In this document: positions 24,050 to 42,733 of the stretch, one piece after another
Layout: each line of letters starts with the position of its first letter
Numbering within the stretch: position 1 is the stretch's first letter
From: Perca fluviatilis
Taxonomy: Eukaryota; Chordata; Actinopteri; Perciformes; Percidae
Direction: 5' to 3'
Assembly: GCF_010015445.1 (NCBI RefSeq)
Contig: NC_053120.1
Coordinates: 9,454,114-9,518,113, forward strand
Length of the DNA: 64,000 nucleotides
Notes under the pieces: model-generated
Told to the model about the DNA's origin: nothing
The model's database searches: none
Seen by the model: only the letters and a program-made list of their open reading frames with translations
Translations under genes and position numbers: made by a program

Positions 24050-27000
24050 ATGAGACTCTTTCACCTTCTTTGGCTTTTGATCCTGTTACTGAACAGTGAT
24101 TCATCTTTACAACAGAATGGTAAGCATGTCAGATTTCAGGTCCATTTTCTCTGTTGTTTTACTGCAGATAACAACAAACATGCATACATTACATACATAC
24201 ATTTTTGTCAGTTGATGCTTGGGGTCTAAGACACCAGCTAAAAAAGAAAATCTATGTTACCAATTTCTATGAACGTCATGTCTGTAATGCATCATAAGCA
24301 CATTTATAAGACATAATTCTTTCATAAGCCCTTGTAAAAATCTTTCAAATTGTGTAGAATCATGACGTTTACAAGGTTTAAAAAGTATTGTAAGTGGTGG
24401 ACATTATGTATTATAATTGAATGCTTTATACCTCCATGAAAAGAGTCTATAATGTTGCGTACTACACACAGCTTCACTACAAGGCTACTTCATGTTTGAT
24501 TATTGTTAATTTAAAGGACCCCCCATTAGCTTATGCCGTAGCAGTCAGCTGCTCTTCCAGGGGTTCACACTAGACACGTTACATCAGACATTCCATTAAG
24601 AGAACATATGTAAAGTCACATCAATGTGCAATACACTTATCACACCCACATACATACACATGCAGGTGTTCACCCGCGAACATACACACACGTATATTTC
24701 CCGTAAACAAGAGATCAAACTAACAGTCACACTCACATTATAAATAACCCACAATCTAAAACCTGTTCGCACAGAACAAATCCTTTTTTATATATAAAAA
24801 TAATTATAAAACAATATGAATATTTGTTTTAAACAGTGTGAGAATCAAACAAGACTAATACAATTACTAAAAGAATCAGATGCCGATAACATTTTTGGGA
24901 ATATAGCCCCAGAATAGTCAGCAGATCATTACTATTCTGGCCTTTCTTCTACTTGCATTCTGTCACACACTGTCAATCTCTTGATGTCTTTGCTTACAAG
25001 TCCATACTCCCCACATCACTATTTCTATAACAATGTATGTGTATGTGTACTATGTGTACTAACAAGTGTGAAATAAATGTAATATAAAAACAGTCTTTCA
25101 TACTGCTGCCAGTAAGAACACACTTGATGTTTACATGTTTGTTTCTTTTGTTTTTAAGAAATAACATGTGACAGAAAGGATATTCAGGAGGCAGATGTTA
25201 TCGGAGAATACAAGCAGACATACCGCTACAATGAACAGGTCCGTTATGTCTGCAGGGAGGGTTATCAAGGACAATTCACTCTAACCTGTGGAGGAGATGG
25301 TTGGATTGGGAGTCCAAGGTGTACAGGTAAGAACGATCAGGACAACAAATTCAGTGTTGGCACATGCAACATTTAATAACATTTGTTATTGCTTTTTTGT
25401 TTATACATGCATGCAATTTATAGATTTTCAGAAATTACCATCTCAACCAAACCTGTCAAAATTATTCTCCCAGTCAATCCCAAATCCAGTACAGCCATGC
25501 TTACACCACTATATAATGTATTTTGTTAAACAGATTATTGGGCAATGAATCACTGAGTAATAGTCACACATAATCTGTAATTTTGAGTTTTCTAAACAAC
25601 AGCAGTAACAGGAAAATAAAAATAAAAACATAAAATGGTTTTGAGGTTTGCAAGCTTCGGTTTTTCTTCTAACCAATCTTATTTTACTACTCCACAGAAT
25701 GCCAAACTAATCCACATTTAAAACTGATATTAATCTGTTTTAAAAGCACAGCTTGTTAGCTCTCATTAATTTTAATGTTGCATATTAATGTGCTCATTCT
25801 GAAGCACTACAAGATCTGAGATGAGACAAGGGGAGGTACCTTACCTTGTGACTTTGTCTTTAATTGCTCTTGTATAGTTTCTATTTTTACTTCTATTCTT
25901 ATTCTACTTGTATATAACTCCTTATTTATTTTACTATCCCTATTTATCTGTATTTATTTCTGTCTTTGTGCTGCTGCAACAACTAAATGTCTCCTCTGGG
26001 GATCAATAAAGGTTTCTCTTTCTCTTGGAGACCAGCCTTTTTATATGACAAATGTTTTGTTTCTAACTATTTGAAAGCAGTCTTTCATACTGCTGACGTA
26101 AGAACACACTTGATGTGTACATGTTTGTTTTTTTTGTTTTTGTTTTTAGAAATAACATGCAACAGAAAGAATTTGCGAGAGGCAGATATTGTTTACAATA
26201 ACAAGCAGACATACCGCTACAATGAACAGGTCCGTTATCGCTGCAGGGAGGGTTATCAAGGAGAATTCACTCTAACCTGTGGAGGAGATGGTTGGATCGG
26301 GAGTCCAATGTGTAGAGGTAAGGACGTTCAGGACAACTAATTCACTGTTGGCACATTTTGTTATTGCTTTACTGTTTTTAAATGCATGCAATTTATTTAG
26401 ATTTTGAGGAATTACCATCTCAGCCAAACCTGTCAAACTTATCCTCCCAGTCAATCCCAAATCCAGTATACAATACATGTTTTCATGCTTACAGCCCACT
26501 ATATAATGTATTTTGTTAATCAGATTTTTGGGAAATGAATCACTGAGTAAAAGTCACTAATAATCTGTAATTTTGAGTTTTCTAAACAACAGCGGTAACT
26601 GGGGTTTCTGCAGCAGTTTCTATTTCAAATTTATGTTTTTCAAACTATTTGAACACCTGAAGGCTGACTTTGAAAGTTACAGCCACAATGAAGAAGTCCA
26701 ATATGCACAACGGTTTACTGTCACCTGTGAGCAAAGTGGTTGGACTGGGATTGAGACCTGTACAGGTAACATACAACTACAACAAATACAGTTTTAAGGC
26801 TACATATGGTGTAAGTTTGTATGTTTTAACTAAAGTGAAAAATAATTTGTGTATCTGGCCTGTGATTCAGATCTGCTCCAAAATGTATTGTATTCTTCTT
26901 TCCCCCGTGTTACACCCTTCCACCAAGTTTCAGAAAAGGTTATAAGCTTTTCATAAACAAAGGCTGGTGGGCTGAGGCCAAATGTAATGACAACTTGTTG

Positions 27001-30000
27001 TCTGCAGAGATGTTCACAAGTCATTTTTTGGAAGTCCAAATCGAGTCTCAAGTCTTTTGCCACGAGTCCAAGTCAAGTCTCTAGTCTCTGGCCATTTGAT
27101 CTGTCCCTAACACTGTATTGTTAAATCTTATGAATTCTAAGCATGTCCTGTAGCTACCATGCATACTGTACGGTATCAAAATCTGTTGTAGGACAACTTC
27201 ATGGGGTCTACTGCAATCTGAAGAAACACAAATTAAGAACTCCGTTTCAATTTCATAACTGTATTTTTCAACATTTTGTTATCTGCACCAAAGAATACAT
27301 GTTTGTCTGTGTTACTAACTGGCTGTAAAGCCCAACCTCATCATACATTAAATTTTATAGTGTTCAAAGTTTGAGGGAAACATCTATATTGAAAGTTGAA
27401 AGTTAATAGACCAAGCATGGTGCAAACATGTGAGAACTGATACTTTCCATATTGCTATTTAACAACAACCTGGTGAAATATTAACCTAAGTCTGTCGCAT
27501 CATATGAATACAACTATAAAGATGCAATTTGCCTGTTCCCAGCATTAGCACAACACTTTGCGATGGTAAAATGTGTTCCTTGGGAGGAGTTCAAGTAACT
27601 CGGCGTCACACTGGACCCAACACTTTCATTTAAAAAACACATCAAACTTACAGCGAACAGAATCAAATTCAATTTACAAAACTTTAAACAAATCAGATCA
27701 TCAATGACAATTACTTCTGCTAAAATGTTTCTACATTCAATGATATTTTCACACACAGATTACTGCATCACAACCTGGTCACTTACTGGAAATACAATTT
27801 TAAAACCCATAGAAATATTATTCAAAAAATCTAGAAAAATACTTGATCAAAAACCTATGTCATTCCATCAATGTAATATTTTGGAAAAATACAATATGCT
27901 TAATTTTGAAAATTTTATTCATTTTAAAAATTGTTGTTTAATTTATAAAGTTTTTCATGGACTTGCTCCACCTTCGCTTTCTATATACATTAAACCAAAG
28001 TCTGACAGAGGTCATTGTACCAGAGCTTCATTTAGAGTAGATATAGAGATCCCCCATAGAAAAACTACCTTTGGACAAACTGTTCTGTCTATCAGAGGAG
28101 GTCATTTCTGGAACAACATCCCAACAAACATAAGAGAATGTCCAACTTACTGCACATTTAAAAAGCACTTTAAACAATTTCTAAAAAGTTCCCAGTTATG
28201 TCATCATTTTGACTAATTTTATTGATGTAATGTAATCTGTCTGAATGCGTGCTAATGTGTTTTCCTGTTTGATATTGTATATTGAAATATCTTTCTGTTT
28301 TGCATTATCTTGTAAGTTGTTTTCCTGCCTCGGGACTACAGGTGGAAATTAGCATTTATGCTATAACCTGGCTCATTTACAGTCTGTACAGAAATGTTAG
28401 ATTGTTCATTAATGTGCACTGTCCCGAATAAATAAATAAATAAATAAAGTAAGCTTGTTACCAGTGACGATATATGCTAAATCTCTTTCATATTAGCAAG
28501 TTACTGACCTATCTGGGTGCGTTTTGAGATGTCTGATGAAGTTCAACGTTGTTGATCCGGCGTCATTTATCTTGGGGCCACAAACCTTGCATGTAGCTGT
28601 TGGCTTAATGCCACTGTTTACGAAGTTATTGAAAGCTAAACTAATGACAAAAGGCACAACTCCGGGAGGACTTGGTGTCGGCATCGTCAATGCATTTTTC
28701 TGTATGTGAGTGCGCGCACATAGGCATAGCGCATGCGTTACGTTGCACATTATAGCAGAGGGCAGGGGACATGCAGCTCGTCATACGTTTCCCCAACGTA
28801 TATGCGCCACTAAAAGAAAATAGAAATACATGAATGACTTCAGATTTAAAAAGCAATAATTGCATGAAGACAGGTTGTTGACGAGTCCGAGTCAAGTCTG
28901 AAGTCTTTTGGGTCGAGTCGCAAGTCAAGTCTGAAGTCAGCTGTTTGTGCGACTTAAGCGTGCGACTCGAGTCCGAGTCTCAGACTCGAGTCCCCATCTC
29001 TGGTTGTCTGGACTTCAACAATGCATTGCTAATTTATCTTTATTGCCCTACGGACAAGTTGTAACAAGCATAAAGTAAACCAAAAAATCTATTTCAAGCT
29101 GTACATAATTACTAGAAATGGGTGAGACTACAAGATATTGGTGTAAGACAGGCTACGAGAGCACAGATGGTGCTACCAGGGCCTCATGCAACAGAGATGG
29201 ATGGACACCAAATCCACTCTGTCGAGGTTTTGAAGTTAACTTTATATTTCTTAAGTTACTGTCATAAGGAGTTACTTTTGTGTCTGTATTTTAAAAGTGG
29301 GGAAAAAGCTTAGGAAATGGAAATAGAATTTGAAGACTCCACAGCCTTCTCTGTGATCAAGTGGCAAAAAAATAAAAGGAAAAGGAAACCAGATTTGACA
29401 GGAAATATGTATATGCAATTTATAATCCTAAAACTTAAAAATGTTTATAGTATAACTAAAAGTTAAGATTTACTGTGGTCTGGTTAAAACTGCATATCAT
29501 AACATTTCTGGTAATCCCTACTGTCCACTCTCCAAACAATGGCAAAGGGTTTAAAAGCTCAACGAGAAGAAGGGCTAAGGGGACGACCCTGTTCAGGTCC
29601 CTAAAACAACATGGCTTGCATTTCTTAAACGTTAGCAGAGTTACTTTTTCTTTTATCTTTTTAATCATTTTATCAGATTGTCATTTTCCATGCTGATTTT
29701 ACATCTGATATTGCTGTGGCCAGACTTTAAAAATTATTTCACAATTGGCCCTTTCTGTGCCTTTCAGTGTAATTTACCGTTTATTGTGCCACAATCTAAT
29801 ACCTCAACTTGTACTCATATATTTTTTGGAGAGTGTAGGCTGTGGGAGTCCACCACCTCTCACAGATGGAGACATCAAGTACATCAAGTAATTACAGCCA
29901 TCAAGAAAGGGTTGAATTCATGTGTCAAAGATACTACACCATGGAGGGTGGGCCTTACAGAACCTGCATCAGCGGTGAATGGACCGGACAGATGAGATGC

Positions 30001-31828
30001 CTCAGTAAGTTACAGCTCTTCTCATCAATCAATCAAACTTTATTTGTGTATAGCACCTTTTATTAAATAAGTCATGCAACACAAAGTGCTTCACATTATA
30101 AAAATGGAGACAATGACACAGAGACTTACAGGACTTATGGGACAAACTTACAGAGAGCTTTATTTCTTGAAATCTTTATTAAAGTGATGGTTCGGAGTAA
30201 TTCACACTAGGGTCCTTTGCACCATGACCTCGAGCCAAACACCCCCCCAGAAGCTTTTTTCTCCTGGGTCTAACATTGGGAGAGTTAGCTAGAGTAGCGT
30301 TATCAGCTGAATAGCTTAGCGCAGGGGCTAATGGACCACGTTTGTATCTCGTAAGTTACCCCACTAATAATTTCCGAAATGATACCAAACGACTACAAGT
30401 AGTACAAATATGTTATGCTCTCATAAAACGATGGATTGGAAAGTTTGTAAGTACACCAGAAGTTTATGTAAATAACACTTGCCTGCTGGCTTCTGCTCTC
30501 TGCTGTTGTTGTTGCTGCTGTAAGACGAGTGCTAGGGCCCGTCTCACAAATTACAACACCAAAAGAGATGCAACAAAAATATTTTTTAATTTAACTTTTT
30601 TTTTTAAGTAAGTGCTGTAGTATAACTAGCAGGAGACAAGTAATAATTGAGGTAAGTTTGGAGACATTAACTTATTTAATCATTAAATTAATAAATATAT
30701 TTGTTGTAACTTTTTTCGGTGTAGTAATTTGTAGACGGCCCTAAGCACTCGTCTAACTGCAGGTAGCAGCAACAGCAACAGAGAGCTGAAGAGAGCAGGC
30801 AAGTGTTCATAAACTTCTGGTGTAACAAACTTTTCAATCCATCGCTTTTTGAGAGCATAACTCTTTTGTGGGGGTTTGGTATCATTCGAACGATTATTGG
30901 GGTAATTACTGGATACAAAGATGAGTCCATTAGCTTCTTCGCTGGCAACTCTCAGGTGAGCGCAAATTCATTACTCAACCCATCACTTTTAATAAAATGA
31001 TCAGTAATCTTAAAACATTTAAATTCTAGGCATGTGGGGGGTGGATATGGGAGTAAATAAAGAAGCTTGGAGAGTTATTATGACCAACTGGTCTGTTAGC
31101 GATTAGCTAGCCAGTTACTGTAGTTCAACCACCAGCCCTCTAAGTAGTCAGTGTCATGCTAGTTTCTCCCTGCTGTGAACAGGACTTTATGATTAGGAAA
31201 AGATTAAGGCTTTAGTTCAATGCTGAAATAAAGTCTCAACTGTATCCAAGGGTGTAACTTTAGTTTGAAAAGAAAATAATTTTTCTATTTGAATCCTATT
31301 TCCTGCATTTCTACATAAGTTTAGGGACTATGGTGATAGAAAATTCAGGAAGTAATTAAGTTGATCATAATGATAAATTCTTCCAGAACCAATAGTACTT
31401 AACGAAGAAAAAGAATAGACTCTTTGTCTATTATAGGGGGTGATCACCGAGACTTATAAATAAAATAATGTCAAACAAATTGAAAGTGGGGGTCCAAAAC
31501 TATATTTTGAAAAGGGGTGGGGTTGATGTCCCCCCTGTCTCCAGTGGAAATTAAGCCATGGACAGTATCACCCAACACGTTTACAGTGCTTTACAGTCAT
31601 TCCTGCTATTAACAAAATGCTATTTGTCCATTGTCTCTTTCAGAACCCTGTATTGTGAATGAAGACCTCTATAGACAACACAACATTACTATAAAATCTA
31701 GTGACAGTACATTTTTCTCTCATGATGAAATAATTGAGTTCAGGTGTGCCAGAGGAGTACCAGTCGGTGCAGTGGCAATGCGTCAGAGGTGTAATGGGGG
31801 TGTGATTCTCCTGCCTACCTGCCAGTGA
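24050..31828 (+). CDS. Complement factor H-like gene 3, short, with broken SCR19-like exon
   Basis: Usable exons: 24050-24119 (signal), 25159-25326 (M5), 26150-26317 (M5), 31644-31828 (class A terminal, TGA). Joined directly they keep phase 1 and give about 196 aa with 3 SCRs. The penultimate P exon (29830-30004) has lost its acceptor AG and carries a 5-bp deletion. Retaining it would truncate the protein, while skipping it leaves an open frame. The introns also hold relic M6, M7 and half-M4 exons and a 2-kb hAT element. The gene may produce a minimal CFHR-like protein or be a pseudogene; sequence alone does not decide. Confidence 0.65.
24500..24840. repeat. Dispersed repeat in intron 1 of gene 3
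   Basis: Begins with AAAGGACCCCCCATTAGCTT, a motif common at fish LINE 3' ends in reverse orientation. A shorter piece of the same repeat is in gene 5 near 47450. The remaining AT-rich part shows no coding signal. Confidence 0.4.
25795..26030 (+). repeat. LINE 3'-end-like insert before second M5 exon, gene 3
   Basis: Ends CTCTGGGGATCAATAAAGG, like the 3' tails of fish non-LTR elements. It is shared with genes 4 (38745-38995) and 5 (48205-48465) and absent at the matching place in gene 1 (about 3505). Confidence 0.45.
26600..26765 (+). pseudogene. Relic M6 SCR exon in gene 3
   Basis: Keeps YSHNEEVQYAQRFTVTCEQ and ETCT plus a GT donor. Cys1 and Cys2 are lost, as in gene 1. Confidence 0.65.
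26930..27000 (+). pseudogene. Relic M7 SCR exon in gene 3, cut by hAT insertion
   Basis: M7 remnant (AAGGCTGGTGGGCTGAGGCC) interrupted at 27004 by a hAT element. It resumes at 29003 with the duplicated GTTGTCTG and CTTCAACAATGCATTGC. Confidence 0.6.
27005..29002 (-). mobile_element. hAT transposon remnant with BED zinc finger and nested LINE
   Basis: Ends CAGAGATG / CATCTCTG, flanked by the 8-bp duplication GTTGTCTG (26997-27004 and 29003-29010). The minus-strand frame 28750-28493 carries a BED-type finger (CKVC...FIRHLKTH), as at the N-terminus of hAT transposases. The catalytic domain is absent. A LINE fragment is inserted in the middle. Subterminal AGTC-rich repeats occur at both ends. 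Confidence 0.8.
27525..28450 (+). mobile_element. 5'-truncated LINE inside the hAT element
   Basis: The frames at 27590-28216 read LGVTLDPTLSFKKHI, FSHTDYC and YKVFHGLAPPSL and end in an RT C-terminal region. They are followed by a 3'UTR and an (AATA)n tail at about 28427-28447. Layout and tail suit an L2/CR1-like non-LTR retrotransposon that inserted 5'-truncated. Confidence 0.7.
29116..29226 (+). pseudogene. Half-SCR exon (3' part of M4) in gene 3
   Basis: Same 111-bp phase 1-1 block as 6886-6996, still open (MGETTRYWCKTG, DGWTPNPLCR), with AG before and GT after. It lacks Cys1. Confidence 0.5.
29830..30004 (+). pseudogene. Broken SCR19-like (P) exon of gene 3
   Basis: It aligns with 7595-7774, but the acceptor TTTTTTAG is TTTTTTGG. 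Five bases are missing after GACATCAAGTACA, giving an in-frame TAA right after DIKYIK. The donor GTAAGT is intact. Confidence 0.8.
30023..30115 (-). repeat. LINE 3'-end-like fragment, gene 3 last intron
   Basis: Same block as 7793-7905, directly after the P exon. Confidence 0.45.
30183..30988. mobile_element. AGTGATGGTTCGG-family MITE, copy in gene 3
   Basis: Left end AGTGATGGTTCGGAGTAATT, next to TTAA at 30179. The right side decays to CCCATCACT before TTAA at 30989. The arms carry inverted GAGCAGGCAAGTGTT and CAG/CTG-rich stretches. The empty site TTTACTAAATAAAATG is in gene 4 near 40268. Confidence 0.7.
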
Positions 31829-31892
31829 GAGTCATCTGAAAGTAATCTACAGAGCATGTAGACATATCCTCCACTTTAACTGTGAACATTAT

Positions 31893-31898
31893 AATAAA
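31893..31898 (+). other. Polyadenylation signal AATAAA, gene 3
   Basis: AATAAA, 65 bp after the stop, as in gene 1. Confidence 0.7.
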
Positions 31899-31975
31899 AC
31901 ATACTTTATCTCTGTCTCTGTTCTGCCTCCACATATGTAACCTACCATATTATGAGTACAACTCAAGATTTCTTT

Positions 31976-32151
31976 GTTTGAAGATTATTTTTGTTCTTTC
32001 TTTGATAGGACAGATGAAGACAGGAAAGGTGGTAGAAAGAGGGGGGGTCGGGGGGGCGGCTTGCAGCAAAGGGTCGGACTCAAACCTGGGCCGCTGCAGT
32101 GAGGACTGAGCCTAAGTACATGGCGGCACATGCTTAACCAGGTGAATGACC
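31976..32151 (-). mobile_element. tRNA-derived SINE, 3' of gene 3
   Basis: Copy of the SINE at 8458-8653, at the orthologous place in the unit. Confidence 0.55.
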
Positions 32152-32249
32152 CCTCAACATTTCTTTTTTCAAGAATAAAGCTAAATATATCAGTTTTTAT
32201 CATTTTCTTTTTAAAATCTCATGACCTGAAATAAATTCTTTGAGTTCTG

Positions 32250-33255
32250 AAATTATTTAAATAAGTAGGAAGTTAATATATATATATATATTATGATTCA
32301 TGACATTATGACAACCATGAGTAACCTAAGATTATATGACATACTGCTTGTTTGGCAAAACCAAGACATTTGGAAATGTGCTCTCCATTACAAATTAAGT
32401 TTCATAACAAATCTTTGTAACATAAAATACAATGGAGATAAACAGATGTCACTGCAAAACCTCCAGTGAAGATGCCTAAAGATTTTATTTTGAATCATTA
32501 TTATGTGTATATCTTTTAAGAGGGCAGAAAAATGTTTGGTGCTTCCATAAAATTACCCCTTTAATTTAAGTTATTTAATAAAAATTACATTTTCTAAGAA
32601 CGATGTAACATACCTTAATGCAGAGAGCCTCACATCAAGTGGCCCGACTGTTAACTCCTACAGGACAGACAATATACTGTAGTACATTGCACATTGATGA
32701 ATACAGCAATTATTTAAGCCCAATGGAGATTGTACAAAAAAGAATAAAATAAACCACTTTGGTCGAGACTGATATCCTGCTGATTTTAGTATTTCTGTTT
32801 AGTGCCAAATAGAAATTGTAATACTAACATTTAATAAAGATGGGGAATATGGTATCTTTTACCTGCTTAATAAGCAGAATGTACTGTATGTTGGCATGCT
32901 TCTGTTACATTTAGAAGTGTTTCTAAAGAGTTGCAACTTAGGAGCAAATAAGTGCATTTAAATTTGTAAAAGTGTCAGAAATAAAAGGTAAATGCAGATT
33001 TTTGTCAAATAAGGTAGTACAGACTCATTGCCTTTACTGTATGCCGACCGATCATGCACACTGTTGTGTGTAGATGCAGATGAGTGCTAGTTGCTTTTCA
33101 GATGACAATTTTACATTTAGAAAAAGGAATGATAACCTTATTTAAAACAACACATTGTTAAAGATTAAACCAGTGGTTCTTGGCCTCTTGTGGACTCTCA
33201 TTTCAGAGAACTTTCTCTTCTAAACTTCTTAGGTGGTTACCTTCCAGTCACTGTT
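32250..33255. other. Unit-specific intergenic DNA after gene 3
   Basis: Paralogue of 8760-9790. No gene seen. Confidence 0.6.
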
Positions 33256-33260
33256 TAAAG

Positions 33261-33660
33261 CAGTGGTTCCCAACCTGGGGTCCGGGCACCCCCAGGGGGG
33301 TCGGCAAAGATCACAGGGGGGGCGCAAGTCTTTATCTGGTTTGAGGTTGAGGAAAAAAATATATATTTGCATATGTTAAACAAATTATGATAATACACTA
33401 GAATATATAATGTATACAAAAGTCTGTATGAAAACTATATATTTTGTTGTATCCTCATTTTTCCTGCCGCCACGGCATCACTATTTTATGAATGAAACAT
33501 GGCGGAGAAATGTAACAGTGCTGATAACTCCTCTGTATCAAAAAAGAAAGTAAGGCTCTATCTCAAGAGTTACCTCAACTTCGGTTCCGGGGGGGGGGGC
33601 TCAGCTTTTCTTAGACATGAGTAGGGGGGGGCGCCATGAAAAAAAGGTTGAGAACCACTG
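33261..33660 (+). mobile_element. hAT (Charlie/SCAND3-like) remnant
   Basis: Ends CAGTGGTTCCCAACC / GGTTGAGAACCACTG. It is absent from the matching site after gene 1 (about 9810). The frame near 33499 reads MAEKCNSADNSS then KKKVRLY and SYLNFG, like the start of the N-terminal region of this hAT group. Most of the transposase is deleted. Confidence 0.75.
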
Positions 33661-33944
33661 GTTTTTCAGTGTACAGAGGTCAAATTATCTATTTCACAAC
33701 CCCTCAGATTTATCTTGTGGGACTGTAGAGGGGCCCCAACCCTAGGTTTGGAAACACTGAAGTAAACTACCAACATAAAGTAGATCTAAATAGCTCCACC
33801 TCGATGATTTCAGATGCAGGATTTAATTGTAATGAACATGTTGCATTGGTAAGGATATGTGTACGTTTTCCCCCACTAGTATGTATGCAGTGTGCTTTTA
33901 AAGTCATTCCTTCCATTAACAAAATGTGTCCATTATATCCTGCA

Positions 33945-34126
33945 CGATAAATACTGATATCATGAGGAAACATAATAGTGCATTCAAATTGAGCCATGAC
34001 CAAAAGCCCATATTAAGCCCATAGTAATGAACCTGAGATCAGGTGTACCAGAGGAAGACCCACTGAGCCACCCATTGATTGTGGGGGTGTTCTGATGGTG
34101 GGATGACCCTGTCCTCTTCCCAGTAA
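33945..34126 (+). pseudogene. Fossil SCR20-like terminal exon, gap 3-4
   Basis: Uninterrupted copy of the relic at 10088-10269, with CATGAGGAAACATAATA and the CCAGTAA stop position. Confidence 0.7.
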
Positions 34127-34244
34127 AAGCTTCAGTTGACTGGAAGTTACATGAGCTGGCTGGACAAACATGTGAATGATTAACCAGAGGGAAAAGATAT
34201 TGTATTGTAGTGCTGGTATCTGTAACAATTGTAATATAACATGA

Positions 34245-34690
34245 ATGTTTTTTGGCCTTAAAGCACTCAGTGCTTTATAAATCAACAGTAGTATTTAAAT
34301 AACTTATTTCACAAACGGGAAGCCAGTTAAAATATCTGAGAACTGCAGTGATGTGATCTCTCCTGGTCTTTAGAGGACTTATAAGAGAGACATTTAAAAA
34401 CAAAACTACAGTAGTCAAGCCTGTTAAAGATGGCATGGACAAGTTTTTATAAATCTAGGTAAGACATAAGTCCTTTAATGCCTGATATAGTCTTACTGTA
34501 AGGTGATACTAGGCTGATTTTGTATCTCATCTTAATGTGGATGTTAAACTGTAGGTCTGAGTCCATGACTACACCAAGATTTACAGCGCTGTTTGGTGTC
34601 TTTAATGATAGCGTGTTGGTCAAACGTTCTATTATTTTCTATTTTATAACCATTCCTGACCCTGATTCCTTGACCCAAGTAAATCCATGT
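34245..34690 (-). pseudogene. LINE RT fragment, gap 3-4
   Basis: Copy of 10365-10812; minus-strand YKALSALRPK and neighbouring RT bases are visible. Confidence 0.55.
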
Positions 34691-34800
34691 CTGAAAGCTG
34701 TAATTAATAAATTACTAAATTAAACCAATATTTCAAAATAGTTTTCTGATTTATTTACATTTCTAATCTCAGTCCTTGTTTTGGGAAACTGTGTAAATAT

Positions 34801-34899
<99 letters not shown>

Positions 34900-34920
34900 A
34901 GTGTGTGTGTGGGTGCGTGT
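34801..34920 (+). repeat. (TG)n microsatellite upstream of gene 4
   Basis: TG tract with a few GA/GC interruptions at its 3' side. Confidence 0.95.
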
Positions 34921-34944
34921 GTGAGAGTGTGGTTGGTGGGGGTG

Positions 34945-35079
34945 TGAGACTGTTTCACTGCAAATGTCTGCATTTCTACTGCACAGACAGACTTCAATCT
35001 GAATAACTCTAAGAGGAAAAACATTACCTCAGCCTCAAAGAGTGGAGTTCCTAAATACAGCGATTCCTGGATCTTCACA
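34945..35079 (+). promoter_or_regulatory. Conserved 5' flank / 5'UTR block of gene 4
   Basis: Copy of the block before gene 2, almost unchanged up to the ATG. Confidence 0.5.
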
Positions 35080-41156
<6,077 letters not shown>

Positions 41157-41220
41157 GAGTCATCTGAAAGTAATCTACAGAGCATGCAGACTTATCCTCC
41201 ACTTTAACTGTGAACATTAT

Positions 41221-41226
41221 AATAAA
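41221..41226 (+). other. Polyadenylation signal AATAAA, gene 4
   Basis: AATAAA, 65 bp after the stop. Confidence 0.7.
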
Positions 41227-41303
41227 ACATACTTGATCTCTGTCTCTGTTCTGCCTCCACATATGTAACCTACCATATTATGAGTACAACTCAACATTTC
41301 TTT

Positions 41304-41489
41304 GTTTGAAGATTATTTTGGGGCTTCTCGGCCTTTCTTTGATAGGACAGATGAAGACAGGAAAGGTGGTAGAAAGAGGGGTGGGGATGGGGGGAGGGGC
41401 GGCATGCAGCAAAGGGTCGGACTCGAACCCGGGCTGCTGCAGTGAGGACTGAGCCTAAGTACATGGGGGCACATGCTTAACCAGGTGAG
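41304..41489 (-). mobile_element. tRNA-derived SINE, 3' of gene 4
   Basis: Read on the minus strand it has a tRNA B-box (GGGTTCGAGTCC) downstream of a tRNA-like 5' part. It is flanked by repeats of CTCAACATTTCTTT. It is the clearest of the three copies. Confidence 0.65.
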
Positions 41490-41559
41490 CTCAACATTTC
41501 TTTTTTCAAGAATAAAGCTAAATATATATTTTTTTAATAATTTTCCGTTTAAAAACTTG

Positions 41560-42725
41560 TGACCTGAAGTAAATTTTTTGAGTGCTGAAATTATTTAAAT
41601 AAGTAGGAAGTTGAAAAATATACAGTATATATATACACAAATTATATATATATACATACATACACACATATGTGTACAATCTTTTTTTTTATATTCCCTG
41701 CAGTGATGTGATTCATGACATTATGAGAACCACGAATAACCTAAGATTATACTAACGTACTGCTTGTTTGGCACAACTAAGATAGACATTTGAAAATGAG
41801 ATGAACGGATGTCACTGCAAACCCTCCATTGAAGATGCCTAAAGATTTTATTTTGAATCATTATTATGTGTATATCTTTTAAGAGGGCAGAACAATGTTT
41901 GACGCTTCCATAAAATTAGCCCTTTTAATATAAGAGTTATTTAATACAAATTATATTTTCTAAGAATGATGTAACATACATTAATGCAGAGAGCATCACA
42001 TCAAGTGGCCTGACTGTTAACTCCTACAGCACAGACAATATACTGTAGTACATTGCACATTGATGAATACAGCAATTATTTAAGCCCAATGGAGATTTTA
42101 CAAAAAAGAATAAAATAAACCACTTTGGTCGAGATTGATTGAGTATTTCTGTTTGGTGCCAAATATAAATTGTAATACTAACATTTAATGAAGATGGGGA
42201 ATATGGTATCTTTTACCTGCTTAATAAGCAGAATGTACTGTATGTTAATGATTCTGTTACATTTAGAGGTGTTTCTAAAGAGCTGCAACTTCGGAGCAAA
42301 TAAGTGCATTTAAATTTGTAAAAGCATCAGAAATAAAAGATAAATGCATAGATTTCTGTCAAGTAAGGTAGCACAGACTAATTGCCTTTACTGTACGCTG
42401 ACGGATCATGCACACTGTTGTGTGTAAGCCCCCCCAAAGGCCCATTCTGAGCCAGGAAAAACCCTGACATAGATAAACAACATCAGGCTACATAAATAAA
42501 AACTACATAACAAACACAACAACACAAAATGTAATACAGAATACACAGAACAGTCTCTTGTGGCAACCTATAAAAAATGCAGTCTCCTTGCATCATTTCT
42601 CTTCTAAACTTCTTAGATGGTTACCTTCCAATCACTGTTTGAAGAGGTCAAATGATCTATACTAATTCTTTAGTTTTTTCTTCATTTCACAACCCCTCAG
42701 ATTTATCTTGTTGGACTGTAGAGGG
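41560..42725. other. Unit-specific intergenic DNA after gene 4
   Basis: Paralogue of 8760-9850, with a (TA)n/(CA)n patch near 41620-41680 and a divergent stretch at about 42428-42595. No gene seen. Confidence 0.55.
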
Positions 42726-42733
42726 GCCCCACC

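Noticed and set aside
27704..28216. 170-aa open frame as a host gene
   Set aside because: RT C-terminal motifs and an (AATA)n tail identify it as a LINE remnant.
30342..30611. Cys-rich open frame (SALCCCCCCCK) as a small secreted peptide
   Set aside because: It is a CTG/TGT-rich arm of a MITE present at three places, with other frames in other copies.
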